From: JANNMJ01 sp031397815
GTDB lineage: Bacteria; Bacteroidota; Bacteroidia; Cytophagales; Hymenobacteraceae
NCBI GenBank assembly: GCA_031397815.1
Contig: JANNMJ010000250.1
Coordinates: forward strand, 1-21,640
DNA: 21,640 bases
Reading direction: 5' to 3'
Shown: positions 1 to 7,750 of the stretch, piece by piece
How positions within the stretch are numbered: position 1 is the stretch's first letter
How the letters are laid out: each line of letters begins with the position of its first letter
The notes under the pieces: model-generated
The model's input: only the letters and a program-made list of their open reading frames with translations
What the model was told of the DNA's origin: nothing
The model's database searches: none
Program-made: the position numbers and the translations under genes

Positions 1-7
1 TCCAAAG

Positions 8-44
8 CCCGGGGTTGGCGGCGCTTTGCGCCGACTACCCCGGG
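8..44. repeat. GC-rich hairpin repeat downstream of pheT
   Basis: Two 17-base arms (8-24 and 28-44) separated by a TTT loop form a strong hairpin. The outer eight pairs (CCCGGGGT with ACCCCGGG) and the inner six are perfect, and three central positions do not match. It lies 64 bases past the pheT stop. It could stop or protect the pheT transcript, but there is no U-tract, and the shape resembles dispersed palindromic repeats of high-GC bacteria. No second copy is present in this window. Confidence 0.55.
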
Positions 45-78
45 TGCACACGGGATGCACGCTCTAAAACAGAGCTGG

Positions 79-102
79 CCACATCCCCACATCTCCCCCC
101 CC
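79..102 (+). repeat. CACATC-type low-complexity intergenic repeat, copy a
   Basis: A pyrimidine-rich run built from ACATC and CCCC words (core CACATCCCCACATC) starts just after the pheT stop. It is one of five intergenic copies in the window; the others are near 3303-3347, 4494-4534, 4726-4768 and 11728-11775. Here it is in plus orientation, opposite to pheT. Confidence 0.5.
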
Positions 103-107
103 AAACC

Positions 108-2579
108 CTACCGCCGCACCACCGCCCCTAGCTGCCGCTCAAACTGTTGCAGCAGCCGCGCCATCGTGCCGTCGATGACTTTATCGGTGAGGGTTTGCTC
201 AGCGTCTTGCAGGGTGAAAGCGACGGCGACGGCCTTCTTGCCCGCTTCCAAACGGTCGCCTTCGTAGACGTCGAAGACGTTGAGGGCGGTGAGCAGCTTG
301 CGCTCCGTGCGGCGCGCGACGGTGGCGATGTCGGCGAACGAAACGGTGCGGTCGACGACGAGCGATAGGTCGCGGCGGACTTCCGGGAAGCGCGGCAGCT
401 CGCGGGCGGTGACTTTCGGACGCGCGGCTTTCACGAGCGCCGCCCAATCCAGCTCGGCCCAAAACACCGGCTGCTCCACATCGAACGCCTTCGCCTGCCG
501 CGCATCGAGCACGCCGAGCGTGGCGACGGCGGGCGCGTTGGCCTGCCGGTGCAGCGTGAGGCCACCAGACAAGTACGCGTGACCAGCGGCAAGCGGCTGT
601 TGCAGCGGCTCCGCCAGCCCGAGCTTGGCGAGGAGCGCGAGGACAGCACCGGCGAGGTCGTGGAAAGTCACTTTCTCCGACTTCCGCGACCACGATTCGG
701 CTTCACGCTGCCCCGTCAGGACGAGCAGCAGGACTTCCCGCTCATCGGTTTTGCCGGATTCTTTCTGCGTGTACGTCCGCCCGAACTCGAATAGTGCGAG
801 GTCGCGCTGCCGCCGGTTGAGGTTGCGCCGCAGCACGTCGAGGACCGTCGGGACGAGGGTCGGGCGCAGGACGTTCAGCTCAGCGGAATTGGCGTTGGCG
901 AGGCGCACGAGGTCGGGCCGGGTGCCGGGGGCGGTCTCGTAATACCCGCTCCACGTCAGCGACGACGTCACGATCTCGGAGTACCCACGCCCGACGAGCG
1001 TATCGGCCACGGCGCGGCGCAAGCGGTCGGCATCGGGGCGCGGCGTCGGCGAGACGAACGGCGCGGCGGCGTGCGTGGGAAGCAGAATATTGTCGAACCC
1101 GTGAATCCGCAGGATATCTTCCACCACATCGGCCTCGCGCGTCACATCGACGCGGTACGCGGGGACGTGGAGCGTCCAGAGGACAGCAGTTTCGCCTTCG
1201 GATTCAGTAACAATCTCGATTTCGAGGGCCGTCAGAATCTCCCGCATCCGCGCTTCGCCGAGGTCTTGCCCGATCAGGCGGGTGGCGCGGGCGGGGCTGA
1301 ACGTCACGACGTGCGGCCCAATCGGCTGCGGGTAGTGGTCCTGCAAATCATCGCCGAGGTGGATGGCGGTGTCATTCGCTTCCTCTTGAAGCAGCAGGTA
1401 CACGGCACGGCGCAGGGCGTTCAGGACGGCGTTCGGGTCGGTGCCGCGTTCGTTGCGGAACGACGAATCCGTCTTCAACCCGTGCCGCTGCGAGGCTTTA
1501 CGAATGGTGCTCGGGTCGAAATAAGCCGCTTCGAGGAAGATGTTTTTTGTCTCCGCTGAAACCGCCGCCCGCTGCCCCCCGAACACGCCCGCCAACACGA
1601 GCGGCCCGGCCGAATCGGCAATCACCAAATCATCCGGATGGAGCGTCCGCGCCACGCCGTCGAGGGTGGTGAAGGGCGTCGGCTCCCCGGCGCGGCGCAC
1701 GAAAAGCTGCCCGCCGGTAATCTTATCGGCATCGAACGCGTGCAGCGGCTGGCCCAGCTCGTGCAGCACGTAGTTCGTCACATCGACCACATTATTAATC
1801 GGCCCGACCCCGATGGCGCGCAGCCGCTCCTGCATTTTTTTCGACGACGGTTTCACGGTCAGCGCCCGCAAGCTCACCCCCGCATAACGCGGACAGCCAG
1901 CAGTATCGGCCACCGTCACGCGCACGCCGTGGTGGTGGTGCAGGGCGTCGAAACCGTCCTGAATCGGCGGAAACGCGATTTCCGTCCCCGGCAGCAGCGC
2001 CCGCAAATCACGCGCAGTCCCGAGGTGACTCGCCGCATCGGCGCGGTTCGGCGTGAGGCCGATTTCGATGACGGTTTCCGGTTCGAGCTGGAAGTATTTC
2101 GCCGCCGGAGTGCCGTCGGGCAAGTCGGTGTCGAGCACCATAATGCCCGCGTGACTCGTGCCCAAGCCAAGCTCGTCTTCGGCGCAAATCATCCCTTCGG
2201 AAACCTGTCCCCGAATCTTCGATTTCCCAATCACAAGCGGCTTTTCGGCGCCCGTCGGGTGCAGCTCGGCGCCCACCGTCGCCACCACCACGCGCTGCCC
2301 GGCGGCCACATTCGGCGCCCCGCAGACGATGGGTTTTACATCCGAATCGGCTGGCCCGACGCGCACCGTGGTCACGGAAAGCTTGTCGGCGTCGGGGTGG
2401 CGCTCGCACGTCAGGACCGTGCCGAGCACCACGCCGCGCAACCCGCCGGGCACGCGCTCGACGGTTTCAAGCCCTTCTACCTCAAGGCCTGCGCCGGTCA
2501 GGAGCTTGGAAATAGTTTCGGGCGAATGTTGAGCGGCGGCCGGAAAAAGGTCCGTCAGCCAAGCGAGCGAGAGTTTCAT
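108..2579 (-). CDS. pheT: phenylalanyl-tRNA synthetase beta subunit
   Basis: This is the large subunit of the cytoplasmic (alpha-beta)2 enzyme that charges tRNA-Phe. At 823 residues it is close to the usual bacterial size of about 800. Domains appear in the expected order. An EMAP-II-like tRNA-binding OB fold covers about residues 42-155. A conserved TPNRADAASHLG segment follows, near residue 177. The B3/B4 editing region covers about 215-400 and includes the conserved segment GLKTDSSFRNERGTDP. The B5 domain follows to about 490 with RVDVTREADVVEDILRIHGF. The catalytic-like core comes next, and a C-terminal FDX-ACB anticodon-binding domain starts at about 728 (LPRFPEVRRDLSLVVD). The ATG at 2577-2579 begins the expected MKLSLAWL N-terminus, with an A-rich leader and no Shine-Dalgarno site. 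pheS is not in the window, as is common in Bacteroidota. It is the last gene of the minus-strand run and probably has its own promoter. Confidence 0.97.
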   Translation of the reverse strand: MKLSLAWLTDLFPAAAQHSPETISKLLTGAGLEVEGLETVERVPGGLRGVVLGTVLTCERHPDADKLSVTTVRVGPADSDVKPIVCGAPNVAAGQRVVVATVGAELHPTGAEKPLVIGKSKIRGQVSEGMICAEDELGLGTSHAGIMVLDTDLPDGTPAAKYFQLEPETVIEIGLTPNRADAASHLGTARDLRALLPGTEIAFPPIQDGFDALHHHHGVRVTVADTAGCPRYAGVSLRALTVKPSSKKMQERLRAIGVGPINNVVDVTNYVLHELGQPLHAFDADKITGGQLFVRRAGEPTPFTTLDGVARTLHPDDLVIADSAGPLVLAGVFGGQRAAVSAETKNIFLEAAYFDPSTIRKASQRHGLKTDSSFRNERGTDPNAVLNALRRAVYLLLQEEANDTAIHLGDDLQDHYPQPIGPHVVTFSPARATRLIGQDLGEARMREILTALEIEIVTESEGETAVLWTLHVPAYRVDVTREADVVEDILRIHGFDNILLPTHAAAPFVSPTPRPDADRLRRAVADTLVGRGYSEIVTSSLTWSGYYETAPGTRPDLVRLANANSAELNVLRPTLVPTVLDVLRRNLNRRQRDLALFEFGRTYTQKESGKTDEREVLLLVLTGQREAESWSRKSEKVTFHDLAGAVLALLAKLGLAEPLQQPLAAGHAYLSGGLTLHRQANAPAVATLGVLDARQAKAFDVEQPVFWAELDWAALVKAARPKVTARELPRFPEVRRDLSLVVDRTVSFADIATVARRTERKLLTALNVFDVYEGDRLEAGKKAVAVAFTLQDAEQTLTDKVIDGTMARLLQQFERQLGAVVRR

Positions 2580-2601
2580 CGAAGCGTTTTTTTTCGAGCC
2601 G

Positions 2602-2609
2602 CGAAGGTA
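2602..2609 (-). promoter_or_regulatory. candidate -7 element for pheT
   Basis: Read on the minus strand this is TACCTTCG, one mismatch from the Bacteroidota -7 consensus TAnnTTTG, and it ends 22 bases before the pheT ATG. I see no TTG at the expected -33 spacing. The same octamer precedes the small membrane protein gene at 10798-10805. Confidence 0.4.
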
Positions 2610-2666
2610 CGGGGGGCATTCTTTGCCACCGACGCGGGTCAGGAAATCAGAGAGGACGCGGGGCGG

Positions 2667-3299
2667 TCAGTCGCGCTCCCCGGCCCGAATCGCCACCGGC
2701 AGGGCGTTTTCCTTCGGCGGCACGGGGCACTCGAAATCGGGCACATACGCGCAGGTCGGGGTGTAGGCGAGGTTGAAATCGAGCGTCACGGAAGTGGCAT
2801 CCACGGCGGGCGGCGCCAGGTTGAGGTAGCGCCCGCCGCCGTAGGTCGCGCGCCCGGTGGTGGCGTCGGTGAAGGGGATGAAGAGCGGCGCGTCGGCCGG
2901 TTCGGCGGGGCGGCGCAGGGCCGTCAGGGTGCAGCTTTTCCCGTTGATTGTGAATTGCAGGCGCCCGACGCGCACGTAAGGTTCGGGCGCATCGCGGTGG
3001 GTGAGCGGCATCAGAATCGGCTGCAACGTCGAGAGCGCCGTGTAGCGCGCCGTCACACGGAACGAGTCAGTCGGCACAAAGTACTTCAACCCCCGAAACC
3101 GACTCCTCAACGAATCCGGCAATGGCGATTCAGGCGTGGAATACCACACCGAATCCTTCGCGGCCCGCTGCGCCGTGTAATTGGGGCGCGGACCGGTCAC
3201 GTCGGTCGCGGGCTTGGCGGTTTGGTGCAGCGAGTACCACAGAATCAGGCCGAGCGCCACTAGGCCCAGCAGCCACGGTTTGGAAAGAATTCGAGCCAT
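2667..3299 (-). CDS. DUF1684 family protein, membrane-anchored
   Basis: This 210-residue protein carries the DUF1684 signature blocks: SPLPDSLRSRFRGLKYF (58-74), LFIPFTDATTG (139-149), TYGGGRYL (152-159), DFNLAYTPTCAY (174-185) and CPVPPKENALPVAIRAGE (191-208). The biochemical role of the family is unknown. One hydrophobic segment (about 7-23) after a basic N-terminus should anchor or export the domain to the periplasm. No lipobox cysteine is visible. The usual AYNPYCAYN motif reads AYTPTCAYV here, a mild divergence. The ATG at 3297-3299 directly follows a CACATC-rich leader. The gene lies 87 bases before pheT and 129 bases after the permease gene, all on the same strand. Family assignment is firm; function is not. 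Confidence 0.9.
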   Translation of the reverse strand: MARILSKPWLLGLVALGLILWYSLHQTAKPATDVTGPRPNYTAQRAAKDSVWYSTPESPLPDSLRSRFRGLKYFVPTDSFRVTARYTALSTLQPILMPLTHRDAPEPYVRVGRLQFTINGKSCTLTALRRPAEPADAPLFIPFTDATTGRATYGGGRYLNLAPPAVDATSVTLDFNLAYTPTCAYVPDFECPVPPKENALPVAIRAGERD

Positions 3300-3302
3300 T
3301 GA

Positions 3303-3347
3303 GAAGGGAGATGTGGGGATGTGCGAGATGTGGAGATGTGAGGGTGT
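3303..3347 (-). repeat. CACATC-type low-complexity intergenic repeat, copy b
   Basis: On the minus strand the leader of the DUF1684 gene is a run of CACATCTC and CACATCCC words that ends a few bases before the ATG. In the mRNA sense it has the same polarity as copy c before the permease gene. Confidence 0.5.
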
Positions 3348-3368
3348 ACTAGGGTGTTGACAACCGAC

Positions 3369-3395
3369 TGTAGGGGCGGGCCTTGTGCCCGCCCG
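3369..3395. repeat. 27-base hairpin repeat, copy 1
   Basis: An 8-bp perfect stem (GGGCGGGC with GCCCGCCC) closes a CTTGT loop, preceded by TGTAG. The whole 27-base unit recurs without any change at 10398-10424. It lies between the permease stop and the DUF1684 gene. It may act as a transcript-end hairpin, but an identical copy 7 kb away marks it as a dispersed element. Confidence 0.75.
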
Positions 3396-3428
3396 AATGC
3401 GGGATGCGCCGTTTACGGGCCGATTCCG

Positions 3429-4487
3429 CTACGCCAGCTTCACCCGCGGGTCAAGCACCGCGTAAAGCACATCGACCAGAATATTCACCACCACGAACAG
3501 GCCCGCCACGAACATCGTCGCGCCCATCACCACCGGAAAATCGAGGTTCTCGACCGCCCGCAGCGTCACCGCGCCGAGGCCTTTCCAGTTGAAGATGTAT
3601 TCGATGAAAAACGCCCCCGCGAGGAGCGACGCCAGCCAGCCGCTCACGGCCGTCACCACCGGATTCAGGGCGTTACGGAGCGCGTGATTGACGATGACTT
3701 GCCGCGTGTTCAGCCCCTTGGCGCGAGCGGTGCGGATGTAATCCTGCCGCAGCACATCGAGCAGACTGGAGCGTGTTAGCTGCGTAATCACCGCCAGCGG
3801 CCGGATGCCGAGCGCCACCGCCGGTAGCACCAGATTCCGCCACACCAAGTGCGGCCCCGTGAACGGGTCAATCTCGATGAGCTGCCCCGTGAGCGGCAGT
3901 CCCGTCCACGGCGCCCAGTAATACCCAAACGTCAGGGCAATGAAGATGGCGGCCACGAAACTCGGCACCGAAATCCCCAGCACCGATGTGGCCAACAGCG
4001 TTTGGTCGAGCCAGCCATACGGCCGCAGCGCCGCCACAATGCCCAGCCCAATCCCCACGGTGGCGGCGATGAAAAGGGCCGCAAACGCCAACGCAGCAGT
4101 TCCAGGCAAATGGTCAATCAATATTTCCAGCACCGGCCGACGGCTCTGGAACGAGCGGCGCAGATACGGCGCCTTCAGCACCACGGCGCGCCCGCCGCCC
4201 ACGCCGAACAGCCGCGTGTACTCGTAGCGCGCCCGGTTCGCCTCCGTATCTGAGTGGACGGAGACGGGCGATAGGTCGTTCAGGTAGCGCACGAGCTGCT
4301 CGGGTAGCGGCCGGTCCAGACCCAAATCGGCCCGAATGGCGGCGCGGGTGGCTTCATCCGTCCGCTGCCCTGCCAAGAGGGCGGCCGGGTCGCCGGGAAG
4401 CACGGCGAAGAGGCCGAAAACCGTCAGCGCCACGCCCAGCAGCACCAGAAAGCCATCGAAAAGGCGCCGCAGGAAGAAAGAGGTCAT
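3429..4487 (-). CDS. ABC transporter permease, DppB/OppB type
   Basis: This 352-residue inner-membrane permease belongs to the peptide/nickel (DppB/OppB) class of ABC importers. The N-terminus (FFLRRLFDGFLVLLGVALTV) and the following FAVLPGDPAALL, then LGLDRPLPEQLVRYL, are classic for the family. A periplasmic stretch of about 60 residues follows, then five further membrane segments. The cytoplasmic EAA-type loop that docks on the ATPase is DYIRTARAKGLNTRQVIVNH. The C-terminus ends DVLYAVLDPRVKLA, as expected. I chose the ATG at 4485-4487 because family homology starts there. The frame stays open upstream only because it crosses repeats, so an annotation starting near 4640 would be wrong. No second permease, ATPase or binding-protein gene is nearby, so the partners must be encoded elsewhere and the substrate cannot be named. 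Confidence 0.93.
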   Translation of the reverse strand: MTSFFLRRLFDGFLVLLGVALTVFGLFAVLPGDPAALLAGQRTDEATRAAIRADLGLDRPLPEQLVRYLNDLSPVSVHSDTEANRARYEYTRLFGVGGGRAVVLKAPYLRRSFQSRRPVLEILIDHLPGTAALAFAALFIAATVGIGLGIVAALRPYGWLDQTLLATSVLGISVPSFVAAIFIALTFGYYWAPWTGLPLTGQLIEIDPFTGPHLVWRNLVLPAVALGIRPLAVITQLTRSSLLDVLRQDYIRTARAKGLNTRQVIVNHALRNALNPVVTAVSGWLASLLAGAFFIEYIFNWKGLGAVTLRAVENLDFPVVMGATMFVAGLFVVVNILVDVLYAVLDPRVKLA

Positions 4488-4493
4488 TTTTTT

Positions 4494-4534
4494 GATGTGG
4501 GGATGTGGAAGATGTGGGGATGTGGTTCGATGTA
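4494..4534 (-). repeat. CACATC-type low-complexity intergenic repeat, copy c
   Basis: Read on the minus strand it contains CACATCCCCACATC twice, ending seven bases before the permease ATG. An A6 run sits between the repeat and the start codon. Confidence 0.55.
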
Positions 4535-4559
4535 CTCTTCTTGAATCAATCAAGAACGT

Positions 4560-4681
4560 GTCATTGCGAGGAGGAGGCTTTGCGACGACGAAGCAATCCT
4601 CGTTAGCTCGGCAACGTGGCTGAGCAAACGCACTAAGCAAACGAGGATTGCTTCGTCGTCGCAGAGCCTCCTCGCAATGAC
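4560..4681. repeat. 122-bp imperfect palindrome (long inverted repeat)
   Basis: The left arm at 4560-4604 and the right arm at 4640-4681 are reverse complements. They differ by one 3-base insertion (GAG) in the left arm and one substitution. Both outer ends read GTCATTGCGAGGAGG inward. The 35-base centre holds a weaker inner pairing (GCTCGGC with GCTGAGC). It encodes no protein and sits between the BT_3928-like gene and the permease gene. The GTCATTGCGAGG...GAAGCAATCC wording resembles a dispersed palindromic element found in many bacterial genomes; this is from memory, not a search. Confidence 0.8.
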
Positions 4682-4725
4682 AAAAAATTCAGGCTGGTCG
4701 ATTAAAATTTCACTCCCAATTTCCC

Positions 4726-4768
4726 TTCACATCACTTTTCACATCCCCTCACATCTGCACATCTTCCT
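4726..4768 (+). repeat. CACATC-type low-complexity intergenic repeat, copy d
   Basis: Plus-strand words TTCACATC, TTCACATCCCC, TCACATC and GCACATC repeat at short irregular spacing just past the stop of the BT_3928-like gene, antisense to that gene. Confidence 0.5.
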
Positions 4769-4780
4769 CAAATCTCCCGA

Positions 4781-5902
4781 CTACTTCTCCAGCCCTTTCT
4801 CCACACCGCGCAGGCTGGGCAGGTCGTGGTAATGCCATTTATCGACGACGCGGCCGTCTTGCAGAAGTAGGATGCCGGGATTCGAGCGAATCATCGTTTT
4901 CAGGACCGTGGCGTCGGTGAAGTAGTAAGGCGCGGTGAGGCTTTTTTCCTTCCGGAAAACATCAAAATCCTCCTGCGACGCTGAGGTCAGAATAACGGGA
5001 TCGATCCGTTGCGACGATTTCGCCGCGCTCGCCATTAGCTGCGCGATTTGCGGCATCCGGTCGCGGTCGAGCTTTTCGAGGCCTTGTACTACGAGGATGA
5101 GCTTGTTGCCTTTCAGCAGCTCCGGCGTGTAATCTCCGGCATCGTTCCAGACGCGGAAGTCGGTGATTTTCGGTTTCGATTCCTTCGGATTCAACACCGT
5201 CATCGCCTTGTATTTCAAGGTCGAATCCATCAGGTATTGGTCCGATTCTACTTCCGAGCCGTCGGGTTTCGTGAACGTGTAACTGTAGCGCGCGGGCTCC
5301 TGCGGCTTCATCTGAAGGCTGATATCCTTACCGGGCGCGTACGGCAGCAAATCGAAAATCGGCAGGTGACCGAGTGCCCACACGCCAATCCCAACGGCAA
5401 TGCCCGTTGCCGACGTCACGAGGACCGTCCCGATGAGCGGTCGGCGGTTATAGCCTTTCAGCCACCGCTGATGCGTGCGCATCAGCACCACCACCGCCGC
5501 CAAGAGCACCATATCCTTCACGAAGGAAGTCCACGGCGTGAGCTTGATGGCGTCGCCGAAGCAGCCGCAATCCGTCACTTTATTGAACGCGGCCGAATAA
5601 AAGGTCAGGAAGCCGAAAAAGATGGTCAGGCCGAGGAGCAGCTTCAGCGTCCATTGAAGCTGGTAGCGCAGCAGCAGCGCCACGCCAAGCGTCACCTCGG
5701 CGGCCGAGAGCGTGATGCTCAGCGTGCGCGAGATGCCCTTGAAAATGAGGAAGAACGAGCCGAAATCAGTGGCGAATACCTCGAAGTATTCTTCCAGCTT
5801 GATGGCGGTCCCGACGGGGTCGTTGAGCTTGATCAGCCCGGAAAAGATGAAGATGACCCCAACGAGCAGCCAGCAAAAACGGGTCAGCAGACGGATGTAC
5901 AT
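4781..5902 (-). CDS. BT_3928 family (DoxX/MauE-like) membrane protein with thioredoxin-like tail
   Basis: This 373-residue protein has an N-terminal DoxX/MauE-like membrane half. Helices lie near residues 7-27, 60-80, 86-105 and 128-142. The signature FSGLIKLNDPVG sits at about 20-31 and DCGCFGD at 111-117; the paired cysteines of MauE-like proteins are suspected of redox work. A fifth helix lies near 155-178. A soluble C-terminal half (about 190-373) follows. Its NKLILVVQGLEKLD, VILTSAS and SNPGILLLQDGRVVDKWHYHD segments look like a thioredoxin fold without a CxxC motif. The ATG at 5900-5902 fits the family start. It lies 96 bases downstream of DUF1599 on the same strand, a pairing I recognise from other Bacteroidota. 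Electron transfer or stress resistance is a guess from MauE/DoxX relatives. Confidence 0.85.
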   Translation of the reverse strand: MYIRLLTRFCWLLVGVIFIFSGLIKLNDPVGTAIKLEEYFEVFATDFGSFFLIFKGISRTLSITLSAAEVTLGVALLLRYQLQWTLKLLLGLTIFFGFLTFYSAAFNKVTDCGCFGDAIKLTPWTSFVKDMVLLAAVVVLMRTHQRWLKGYNRRPLIGTVLVTSATGIAVGIGVWALGHLPIFDLLPYAPGKDISLQMKPQEPARYSYTFTKPDGSEVESDQYLMDSTLKYKAMTVLNPKESKPKITDFRVWNDAGDYTPELLKGNKLILVVQGLEKLDRDRMPQIAQLMASAAKSSQRIDPVILTSASQEDFDVFRKEKSLTAPYYFTDATVLKTMIRSNPGILLLQDGRVVDKWHYHDLPSLRGVEKGLEK

Positions 5903-5998
5903 ATGACAGGCAGTGAAAACGAGTTCGGGCTGAACGGCCCCAAGTGGTGTTTGGTTTGCGACCGCCCGGCGCCTTCGCCGTAGCCACCGCGCCGCGCG

Positions 5999-6553
5999 TT
6001 ACTTTTTATTCTCCGTCTCGCTGAGCTTGATGAGCGCGAAGACGGCGTAGTTGATGATGTCGCGGTAGTTGGCTTCCACGCCTTCCGAAACGCGCATCAG
6101 CCCGCCTTGGTCCTCAATCTGACGGGTGCGGTGGAGCTTCATCAGGATGATGTCGGTGAGGGAAGAGAGCCGCATATCGCGCCACGCTTCGTCGTAATCG
6201 TGGTTCTTGTTGTCGAGCAGGCGCAGGTTTTCGGCGATGTGGTGGTCGTACGCCGCTTGCACGTCGGTTACGGGCAATTCGGCGGGCGCGGTGGCGGGCA
6301 GCGCGATCTGCATCAGGCCAATGACCGAGTAGTTCACCAGTCCCACGAACTCGCTTTCGATGCCTTCCTCAACGCGCTGCGTCCCCTTTTCCTCGATGGA
6401 GCGAATCCGGCGGGCTTTGATGAAGAGCTGGTCCGTGACCGACGCCGGGCGCAGCACGCGCCAAGCGGTGCCGTAATCGGCGGTCTTCAAGAGGAAGAGG
6501 TCGCGGCAACGCGCGATTTGGGCGTTGAATTGGTTCAGCGTGGTTGGGTTCAC
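5999..6553 (-). CDS. DUF1599 family protein, internally duplicated
   Basis: This is a soluble protein of 184 residues if it starts at the GTG at 6551-6553. An ATG at 6644-6646 is in frame but would add 31 residues of non-conserved sequence lying over folP, so I prefer the GTG. The domain is present twice. CRDLFLLKTADYGTAWRVLR at 16-35 and LLDNKNHDYDEAWRDMRLSS at 112-131 correspond. Each is followed by a TD..(F/I)(I/L)K/M block, an R.I(E/D)(E/D).G block and an NY(S/A)V.(G/A)L block. DUF1599 is described as a nucleotide-modification-associated domain in family databases, to my recollection. Its reaction is unknown. A -7-like element lies at 6599-6605. It diverges from folP and probably heads a transcript with the BT_3928-like gene. 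Confidence 0.88.
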   Translation of the reverse strand: MNPTTLNQFNAQIARCRDLFLLKTADYGTAWRVLRPASVTDQLFIKARRIRSIEEKGTQRVEEGIESEFVGLVNYSVIGLMQIALPATAPAELPVTDVQAAYDHHIAENLRLLDNKNHDYDEAWRDMRLSSLTDIILMKLHRTRQIEDQGGLMRVSEGVEANYRDIINYAVFALIKLSETENKK

Positions 6554-6589
6554 GAGCGGCAGCAACAAAAGGCCACAACTTGCGGCCCC

Positions 6590-7510
6590 ATGACGCTGCA
6601 AAGTACGCCCTCCGCTTCCGGCTCCGCCATTCCGCAGACCATCCACGTCGGCGGGAACCTGCTGGCACTGGCCGATGTGCCCGTGATGGCGATTCTAAAT
6701 CTCACGCCGGATTCGTTCTACGCCGCCTCGCGCCTCGCGCCCGGTGCCGACGCCGATTTGCTCAACCGCGCCGAAGCCTGCCTCACCGCCGGGGCCGACT
6801 TCCTCGATATCGGCGGCTATTCGACCCGTCCCGGCGCCGCCGATGTACTCGTTTCAGATGAGCTGAATCGCGTCGTCCCTGCCGTTCGCGCCCTGCGCCG
6901 CGCCTTCCCCAACGCCCGCCTCTCCATCGATACCTTCCGCGCCGAAGTAGCCCGCGCCGCCCTCGACGTCGGCGCCGACCTCATCAACGACGTCAGCGGC
7001 GGCACCGCCGACCCGCAGATGCTCGCCACGGTCGGCGCGTTCCCCGGCGTGCCGTTGGTGCTGATGCACAGCCGCGGCACCCCGCAAACGATGCAGACCC
7101 TCACCGACTACTCCGCCGACGGTGGCCTACTCGTAGCGATGACCGATTTCTTCAGCGAGCGCATCGCCGCCGCCCGCGCCGCCGGTATCCGCGATCTGCT
7201 CCTCGACCCCGGCCTCGGCTTTGCGAAAACCGTCGCCCAGAATTACTGGCTTTTGCCGCGCCTGCCGCACCTGCAAGCCATTTTACAGCTGCCGTGGCTC
7301 GTCGGCCTCTCGCGAAAAGGGATGACGTACCGCCCGCCCGGCCTCGGCCCCGCCGCCGCCGATGCCCTCCCCGCCACCACCGCCCTGCACGCGCTGGCCG
7401 TGTGGCACGGCGCCGCCATTCTACGGGTTCACGATGTGGCGGAAGCCCGGCAGGCCGTCATCGCCACGCGGCTGGCGCGGGAAGCGTTGGCTACCGCTGA
7501 GCCGCAGTAA
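6590..7510 (+). CDS. folP: dihydropteroate synthase
   Basis: This cytoplasmic enzyme joins p-aminobenzoate to 6-hydroxymethyl-dihydropterin pyrophosphate, the sulfonamide-sensitive step of folate synthesis. The 306-residue TIM barrel shows all signature loops: ILNLTPDSF (35-43), LDIGGYSTRPGA (72-83), SIDT with D114, NDVSGG (133-138), LMHSRG (158-163), LLDPGLGFAKT (204-214), GLSRKGM with K243, and the terminal R279-V-H-D motif. I chose the ATG at 6590-6592 because the frame upstream is only the complement of DUF1599. This leaves about 20 extra N-terminal residues before the first strand. The gap to the divergent DUF1599 start is only 36 bases. No other folate gene is in the window. The next plus-strand gene is unrelated. 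Confidence 0.96.
   Translation: MTLQSTPSASGSAIPQTIHVGGNLLALADVPVMAILNLTPDSFYAASRLAPGADADLLNRAEACLTAGADFLDIGGYSTRPGAADVLVSDELNRVVPAVRALRRAFPNARLSIDTFRAEVARAALDVGADLINDVSGGTADPQMLATVGAFPGVPLVLMHSRGTPQTMQTLTDYSADGGLLVAMTDFFSERIAAARAAGIRDLLLDPGLGFAKTVAQNYWLLPRLPHLQAILQLPWLVGLSRKGMTYRPPGLGPAAADALPATTALHALAVWHGAAILRVHDVAEARQAVIATRLAREALATAEPQ
6599..6605 (-). promoter_or_regulatory. candidate -7 element for DUF1599, inside the folP 5' end
   Basis: The minus-strand reading is TACTTTGC, close to TAnnTTTG, 45 bases before the DUF1599 GTG. It overlaps folP codons 4-6 if folP starts at 6590, so the two divergent units would interlock. No clear -33 TTG is visible. Confidence 0.35.
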
Positions 7511-7750
7511 CCGCTGCCGAAACCGAGCGCGCTCCGGAGCTACAATAACCCGCCGCCTCATCCGACTAGCCCCGTGTGCGGGCAACTTCTGCCACCGTCT
7601 GAGCGTCAGGAGAAAAACGGTAGCTTTTCGTTGAAAAAGATAACTTTAGCTGGTCTTTGCCCCCCTTCGTTCGAAGGTGGCAACGTACCTTCACGAGTCA
7701 GAACCAGCGGCGCGCTGCGATGGTTAGCGCCCCTGATTTCCTTCCCTCTC

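Noticed and set aside
1638..3263. 541-residue plus-strand frame opposite pheT and DUF1684
   Set aside because: It runs antisense through two well-supported genes and is rich in Arg, His and Gly, as expected from the complement of GC-rich codons; no family pattern is visible.
4488..4640. N-terminal extension of the ABC permease to an upstream start
   Set aside because: The extra 51 residues are coded by the CACATC repeat and part of the palindrome, and permease homology begins at the ATG at 4485-4487.
5048..5983. 311-residue plus-strand frame opposite the BT_3928-like gene
   Set aside because: Complement of a well-supported gene with charged, low-complexity composition and no motif.
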